Positions 58,105 through 64,000 of a stretch of 64,000 bases of DNA are shown piece by piece. The notes beneath the pieces were generated by a model, which was not told the DNA's origin, ran no database searches, and saw only the letters and a list, made by a program, of their open reading frames with translations. This DNA is from Undaria pinnatifida (Eukaryota > Sar > Phaeophyceae > Laminariales > Alariaceae). The stretch's first letter is position 1. Every line of letters begins with the position of its first letter. The translations under genes were made by a program, and so were the position numbers. The stretch covers positions 3,197,075 to 3,261,074 of the forward strand of contig JABAKD010000005.1 in NCBI GenBank assembly GCA_012845835.1, in the 5' to 3' direction.

Positions 58105-60480
58105 GAGAGATCACCTGGAATTCAGTGACCGCCACGCGGAAGACGACCATTCCGAACACGTCCTGCAACTTCTGTAAGATGAGGGTGTTGGACAGCAAGG
58201 GAACAGACGACAGTTGATGGATGTTTTATGTATGGAATAGCACGAAAAACACAAGTAAAAAACACTACATGGTAGTTGGGGAAAAGTGGGCCATACGCCA
58301 TGGCGTGCAACAAAAACTCAAGCGCAAATTACCGGTAGCAACCCTTCCAGTTTTTGCTTGAAGACATGCGCGCAGAGCTCTGCGCGATCGAACGCTGTTT
58401 GGCCGGGGTGTATTTTGAATCTCGACCCATTCCTGCGAGCAGGGAAGCAGCAAAACAATACGAGGTACAAGACGCGATTAAATATGGGATGCGCTTCATG
58501 TTGTAGTAACGCGAGACACTCGATTTTCTGGAAGAAATGAAGGTACTCACAGTACTGCAGGTGAAGGTGAGAAAGTAATGTGCAGACCCAAATTGTCGCA
58601 CAAGAGGCAGGGATTCCGTGAGCTTCTTCGCGTGGTCGGAAAGACCTTGGGTGAAGCTTGACGGTACAATGATTCTTTCGACCACGGGCGCCTTGTCGCG
58701 GCGTGGTCGAGGGACTCGCGCACCGGCAGACGCACGGTGCACAGATGTTCGGCATTTGTCTTGATTTTGCGCGTGGAATGAGAGTCGTTCATCCTCGATA
58801 TGCAACAGAAAAAAACGTCGACGAGAAACTCGTTGACTAGAGGCCCCAACTTCTGGAATCGTGGTTCCCTGACCAATAATTTCGTCACCGATTGCGTCCG
58901 AGTGATCTTCCCTGGGGTGCTTACCGAGTTCGGGTGCCAACCACAACCCCCCCCTTGCGGAACAAGCAACGGGTACGTCAGAGGGAAGTAGTTATTGTCC
59001 CGAAATTCGGTGGTGGTCGTTTCTCCCGTGAGTGTTTGCGTCGTAGCCTCCATGTCCTTGGGAAGTGCCCCTCTGCTCTTTCTGTCGACAGCTATCATCT
59101 CGGAAGATGGAGCCCCCGGCGTGGAGAAAGCAAGAGAGCTCGATGTTGTTGTAGATGATGGCCTGTCATGATCGTGTGGGCACGTGGTAAAGGGTGGAAG
59201 ACGTGTGCTTTTTGCGATAAACTTTCTTGTGGCATTTAGACTCGTGGACGGTTTGGTGTGGTCATGAGAAATGTACGAATGGCGTTGTTTACTTCAACGG
59301 CAGTACTTGGTTGACACGTAGTGGGTTTCGCACGGTCGTCGATACCCTCACCGGTCGCTCATGGCTTTGAGACGCCCGACATGAGGAGACGCCGCTTCTA
59401 GTGATCTCCGAAGTTTTTCCGTGATATTTTTGTCGAGGTGCTGCTCGTACGTGTAGTTGGAAAACGTGTGGTTGGGATCGTGCAAGAACCGCTGTACGTT
59501 GTTGTGGTCGGCCTTCCTTGTAGAATGGTACGTTCTGTCGTGAGGGGAAAAGGGCGAAGATGAACCGCACAACGGAACGCACAAAGGCAATAGCTGTGGT
59601 TGGTAGTTGCATGCATGCACTATGTAACGGGGAAGTAAAGTATTATCGTTCTGGACTGAGAGAGGAACAAAGACACCGCCGTCGTTTTTATATACGCTTA
59701 CGACTATTACAAAATAGTCTACAGCGCAGAGAATATCTAGACCGTATTCGGAAAGTTTCACTACAGCAGTGCGGGATGTATTGCAGCCCGGAGAAGACAG
59801 CAGTTTGACCTCCCTTGGACATACAATAAATCATCACCATACATATTTTCCAAGTCACCGTCCTCGACGTTGAGGGAGCCGAAGTTGCAGCGGCTGTTGT
59901 AAGCTCGCGACTCTTTCACAATTTTTTTCGCCCACCCCTCCGAAGAGTTGTACATGTCCTCCATGTCTTGAGGGAGCTGTGGCAGTCTCGGAAGAACGCT
60001 ATCGCCGTTTTTGCAGCACATCCCCTTGGCTTATTTCGCGAACAGCTTGGCACCGTAATGTGTGCAAGGATCAGCGTTCTTTATGGTCCCACCCATTTTG
60101 TCACGCGCAGCATCGAGGTCTTGCTTTCGTTGCGCCATCACCTCTTGGAGAATTGAGATACCATCCTCTAGTTCACGGAAAACCTGAGAGTCGAAACGGT
60201 TCCTTCTGGCTGCTAGGACGGAATCTCTACGACTTCGTTCAGTAGCCTTTCTCTTAGCACGCCGTCGAGCGTTGACGGTCTTTGTCTCCTGTCGTTGATT
60301 GCATCGTTGCTGTGTGCGTACCTCGTGCGCTCCCGGTGGTTGTTCCGCGAACGCCGTGCATCGGAAGGGTTCGGCTGATGATGGATGGAGGTGCTCATGG
60401 TGGTGCTGGTGTTTGGCGTTCTGTGTTGTTGAGGGTCGATGAGCGGCGAGGTGTTTGCTGCGGCTCCGGCGACGCCACAT
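58105..60480 (-). mobile_element. Degenerate Helitron, N-terminal half of Rep/helicase protein
   Basis: Read 60480 to 58105, with stops, shifts and at least one likely intron. A basic/coiled-coil start (KTVNARRRAKRKATERSRRD), CTHYGAKLF-stop-AKGMCCKN, GDSVLPRLPQLPQDMEDM and RAYNSRCNFGSLN come first. Then QHLDKNITEKLRRSLEAASP, DNNYFPLTYPLLVPQGGG, LVNEFLVDVFF, IEDERLSFHAQNQDKCR, PSSFTQGLSDHAKKL, LVRQFGSAHYFLTFTC, HPGQTAFDRAELCAHVFKQK and DVFGMVVFRVAVTEFQ. These are consecutive motifs of the Helitron_like_N region that precedes the Rep nuclease. Sequence similarity stops just before the expected RGLPH-x-H (HUH) motif, and no helicase was seen. Confidence 0.8.
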
Positions 60481-60489
60481 TATTTTGGT

Positions 60490-61540
60490 CCAGAAGAATT
60501 ATACGAGAAATTTCCCTTGTAGGCACTGCTGCATGTTGTGGCGAATGCGGGCGATGTGTGAATCCATGTGCGGGTATGTGTGGATTGCGTCCGAATAATG
60601 TAATGTGATCAATGTGTAACATCTTTGTGCCGCGGTTGACGGTAGCACAAGTCAATTCGACAACGCAGAAAGTGCAGGTACGTGCGTGGTAGAAGTCGAG
60701 TGCGATTGTTCCGCATCTCGTAAAATGGTGCAATGACGTCTATTGCTGCACCAACCAGGTTGTGAACGCAGGTTGGAAGCAGCGGGGTCATGGTTGATGA
60801 TGTGAGATCACCGTCGTAGACATGGACATCCACGTGTTTGAGCCCGTCACATGTATTTATATCAGTGCAGTGAGGAGAAACTCATGCCTGTGTACGGACA
60901 GAAGCTTCTGCGGTGTAGTCTATTCATGGATAACCGCGTGGGTGTGTGTGACAAGGCGTGTGTGTGCGCGTTTCGTGTGCAGTCGCCTGTCTCGTGCACG
61001 CTGCGCACAGTAGGCCGCGGACTGAAACAAATGCACCCGACGCCGTCTGTAGTGTGCCTTTTATGGCCGCGGTTAGTCTACAGGAGTGGGAACCTCTTCC
61101 TTGTGTCGTTTGGGATGAGGTGAAACTCACCCCCACACACAAGCAGCAGGGTTCGAAATAATCGACGCGTGGGTCGTCTAGTCTATGTTCCCACGTCTGT
61201 CGCGCACAGTGCCGATCGCACGCCTCGAGTTAAGCGCAGCCGAGGTCCTTTGTATGCGTTTCTGTGAGCGCCACAGGTTTACAGCAGTGGGCACCCGTCT
61301 CTTAGCTCGCGCTGGAGGTGTTCTAAGTCCTACACAGGGCGATGCTGCCCTTGCGGTTCGATCGGCATGCATCTACGCCACTACTGTCCTCAAGCACCCA
61401 AACACCTCGCACCAGCACAGAAAAGCAACAGGGGTGGTGGTGTCAGTGCCTTTCCTCTCTCTGTCTGTCTGTGTTTGTGGTGTCAGTGCTCTTTCTGTCA
61501 CTCTCTAGCGACGTGGGTGCCGGAACGGCGTGTTTCCAAC
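60490..61540. other. Gene-free stretch upstream of the Helitron remains
   Basis: GTGTGTG-rich sequence (60940-60980) and several open frames without recognisable domains. No Helitron 5' TC end could be defined. Confidence 0.4.
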
Positions 61541-61554
61541 GGTTATGCGTTGGC

Positions 61555-61755
61555 AAAATAAAATAAAATAAAATAAAATGAGCCTGTACTGTTTCCTAGT
61601 AAAACGGCAAAACATATACTCCGGAGTATATGTATATATGTATGCGCCTGTGCTATTTCCTAGTAAGATGGCATAAAAAAAAGGCGGTACTCTTGCCTAG
61701 TAAAACGGCAAAAAAAAAAAAAAGTGAGCCTGTCCTATTTTCTAGTACAAGGCCA
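61555..61755. repeat. AAAAT repeat and about 50-bp tandem units
   Basis: (AAAAT)n at 61556-61579, then units of the type GCCTGTACTGTTTCCTAGTA-AAACGGCAAAA recurring at about 61582, 61647, 61693 and 61728. Confidence 0.85.
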
Positions 61756-61849
61756 GGCAACCAATTTCTGTCTGTAGTATGTAGACATGCTTTAACATCT
61801 GCCCTGAAAGAGAGATCATCTATAGATCACGAGGGATCTGATCTGTCCG

Positions 61850-62720
61850 TAGGTGAAAGGTTTTCCAGTGTTGAAAAAAGACTCGTTTTTTATTATCCCC
61901 CCTCACGCGATCCCAATTTCTGCATGGAACAATATTTGGAAAGGTTTTGCAGTGATATAGGGCGTTTTTCGTTCTCCCCCACCACACGATACATGTGCCG
62001 TTTTTTTTATCGTCGATGAACAGGAGATGTTTTTCGAGAGCACGCACGTCCTGGCCAAAGACGCAGAAGGTTGTGGGGCTTGGCGTGGGGGGCACAAACT
62101 GCTTGGGGATTAGTGTTGGGATGGTTTTTCTGTTGTAAAAGGCGTGTTTTTGTTTTACGTTCCCCCCCGTTCGTATGTCTTGCTTTTTGTCCCCGATAAC
62201 TGGTCGTCGGCAAACAATAGATGCGCAACCCCCTATTATGCTTGGACTTGAGATTCGGAAAGGTTTTGCAGCGATGAAAGGCGTTCTTTGAATTATCCCC
62301 TGCGTGCTGGTTTATTGTCGGCCACCAGGAGACTATGTGCAAGAGGGCCTGCGTCTTGGCGAAGGGGCAGATATGCTGGTGGGGCTTTTAGCGTGTGGGG
62401 TCACACTATACTTGGAATTAGAAAGTTGGAATTTTTTTGCAGTGCGGTACAAAAGGGGTTTTCTCCCCAGGTTTTGAACGGTTTTGCACCATTGGTGAAA
62501 GCCGTTTTTCTTTTTTTGTTCATCTTGCATGTGCTGCTCTTCATCGTCGATAAACAAGGTTTTGCACCGTTGGGGAAAATGCGATTTTATTTGTTTGTTT
62601 ATCTTGCATGTGCTGATCTTTATCGTCGGTAAACAGGAGATGCTTTGCGAGAGGACACGCGTCTTGGCGAAGAGGCAGAAATTGGTGGGCCTTAGCGTCG
62701 GAGGGAGACCGGCGGCCGAC
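61850..62720. repeat. Degenerate tandem repeat with TTTTGCA..GGCGTTTTT and ATCGTCG..AACAGGAGAT
   Basis: AAGGTTTTGCAGTGAT, ATCGTCGATGAACAGGAGAT, CGTCCTGGCC..GACGCAGAAG, TTGTGGGGCTT and CTGCTTGGGGATTAGTGTTG recur in order near 61930-62125, 62255-62430 and 62565-62710. The last part of each unit resembles the family D core. Confidence 0.75.
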
Positions 62721-62820
62721 GATTGCCCGCTTGAAAGGATCCGACTCAAGACTCCGCACCGGTTCATCCTTATGGGAACTCCTGAGGTGCCGTTTTTTCT
62801 TCTCTGTCTTTTTTAATTTT

Positions 62821-63283
62821 GCTTTGCTTTGCTTTGCTTTGCTTTGCTTTGCTTTGCTTTGCTTTGCTTTGCTTTGCTTTGCTTTGCTTTGCTTTGCTTT
62901 GCCTTGCCTTGCCTTGCCTTGCCTTGCCTTGCCTTGCCTTGCCTTGCCTTGCCTTGCCTTGCCTTGCCTTGCCTTGCCTTGCCTTGCCTTGCCTTGCCTT
63001 GCCTTGCCTTGCCTTGCCTTGCCTTGCCTTGCCTTGCCTTGCCTTGCCTTGCCTTGCCTTGCCTTGCCTTGCCTTGCCTTGCCTTGCCTTGCCTTGCCTT
63101 GCCTTGCCTTGCCTTGCCTTGCCTTGCCTTGCCTTGCCTTGCCTTGCCTTGCCTTGCCTTGCCTTGCCTTGCCTTGCCTTGCCTTGTGTTGCGTTGCCTT
63201 GCCTTGCCTTGCCTTGCGTTACGTTACGTTGCTTTTCCTTGCGTTGCGTTGCTTTTCCTTGCGTTGCGTTGCTTTGCCCGTCG
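62821..63283. repeat. GCTTT/GCCTT pentamer satellite
   Basis: Sixteen GCTTT units (62821-62900) change abruptly to about 57 GCCTT units (62901-63185), followed by mixed GCGTT, ACGTT and GCTTTTCCTT variants to about 63276. Ala/Leu/Pro/Cys frames on + and Gln/Gly/Lys/Ala frames on - are artefacts. Confidence 0.97.
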
Positions 63284-63433
63284 CGTATGTACGATAGTCC
63301 AAGGTTGGTCTTGCATCCTCTCTTTCTAACCACCACCACCACCACCCCGCCCTACCCCACGCCCACCCCCACCCCTACCCCCTCCCTGTGCATCCCTCTT
63401 GGTGATGGGACTGTTACTTCGCCGCCTTCACTT

Positions 63434-64000
63434 CACCTGCGAACAGGCGCAAATTTTCGTAGACCCGGGAGAAAAGGACGACTTACCCGAAGTTTTCGAT
63501 GGTGAGATTTCGGCGTTATTATAGGGTTGCGGGGACGATGCTAGTTAACCCCTTTGTCGCGGATCCCTCGCTTTTCGGGACACATTGCTTGGGATTAGAC
63601 TGGGGTCGTTGTCACCTGCGAGCAGGCGCAAATTGTCGTGAACAGGGAATAAAATAGGACGATTTTCCGTCTTTTTTCGATGTTGAGCATTGGGCGTTTT
63701 TCTGTAGGGTTGCGGGGATGATGGTAGTTAACCCCTTTATCGCTGATCCCTCGTTTTTGAGGTTGCACTGCTTGAGATTACATTGGGGTTATTGTCACCT
63801 GCGAGCAGGCGCGAAATTATCGTGAACCGGGAATAAAAGAGGCCTATTTTCCGAAAGTTTTTCGATGTTGAGAGGTGGGACGTGTTTTTGTAGGGTTGCG
63901 GGGACAGTGTTGAATGGTGCCTCTGTAACTGATGCGTCCATTTTGGAGACACGTTCGTGCTTGAGATTAGGCTGGGATCGTGTCACCTGCGAACAGGCGC
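63434..64000. repeat. About 183-bp tandem repeat, three units to window end
   Basis: CACCTGCGAACAGGCGC or its one-base variant starts at 63434, 63613, 63796 and 63984 (periods 179, 183, 188). Each unit also has GGGTTGCGGGGA and, in the first two, TTAACCCCTTT, then CTTG-GATTA. The array continues beyond the window. Confidence 0.93.

Noticed and set aside
62770-63505. Four long frames over 62.8-63.5 kb
   Set aside because: Products of the GCTTT/GCCTT satellite, open in every frame because the pentamers contain no stop.

Overview
The window is nuclear DNA of a eukaryote with spliced genes, long introns and dense repeats. It opens with an assembly gap (1-65). Three things point to a heterokont (stramenopile) alga, most likely a brown alga or close relative. 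First, exon 15342-15456 begins with a signal peptide followed by Ala-Asp-Ala-Phe-Phe, which resembles the signal-peptide/Phe transit junction of heterokont plastid proteins. Second, one kinase gene has ten recognisable exons spread over 15 kb. Third, the repeats are dominated by poly-G/C runs, CAGCAGTA-type motifs and microsatellites. The assignment is inference; no rRNA or organelle marker is present.

Layout. 66-9.3 kb: no recognisable gene; three tandem arrays (about 235, 230 and 58 bp periods) and copies of dispersed families B and D. 9.3-14.2 kb: a C-rich array interleaved with dispersed family A. 14.2-14.8 kb: a hairpin-rich segment between direct repeats. 15.3 kb (+): first exon of a probable plastid-targeted protein. 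18.2-19.9 kb (+): exons of a small gene with a very basic N terminus and a clear last exon. 22-28.6 kb: repeats and simple sequence. 28.66-43.7 kb (-): a MAPKK-like protein kinase. Ten exons with consistent splice phases give 671 codons plus a stop; only the 5' end is missing. Its introns hold degenerate retroelement RNase H remains (32.0-33.3 kb), CAA/CAC repeats, and a hairpin cluster. 44-49 kb: a large CCCGA microsatellite, a tRNA-like/SINE-like repeat, tandem duplications and another family A copy. 52.4-52.9 kb: two divergent first exons, a minus-strand acidic protein and a plus-strand ubiquitin-like-domain protein. 55.9-56.5 kb (+): broken LINE endonuclease. 56.9-57.2 kb: an inverted duplication. 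58.1-60.5 kb (-): broken Helitron. 61.5-64 kb: tandem repeats, including a 460-bp GCTTT/GCCTT satellite and a ~183-bp tandem array running off the end.

The most interesting signal is a recurring pattern in both intron-rich genes. Introns next to several exons contain arrays of partial, degenerate copies of the adjacent exon end, including its splice junction. I see it for kinase exons at 30709-30882 (three extra copies), 40383-40489 (copies on both sides) and 37427-38275 (at least one), and for the last exon of the 18-20 kb gene (copies on both sides). Tandem duplication across exon-intron borders, followed by decay, appears to be a main route of intron growth here. It leaves rows of decoy splice sites beside the real ones.
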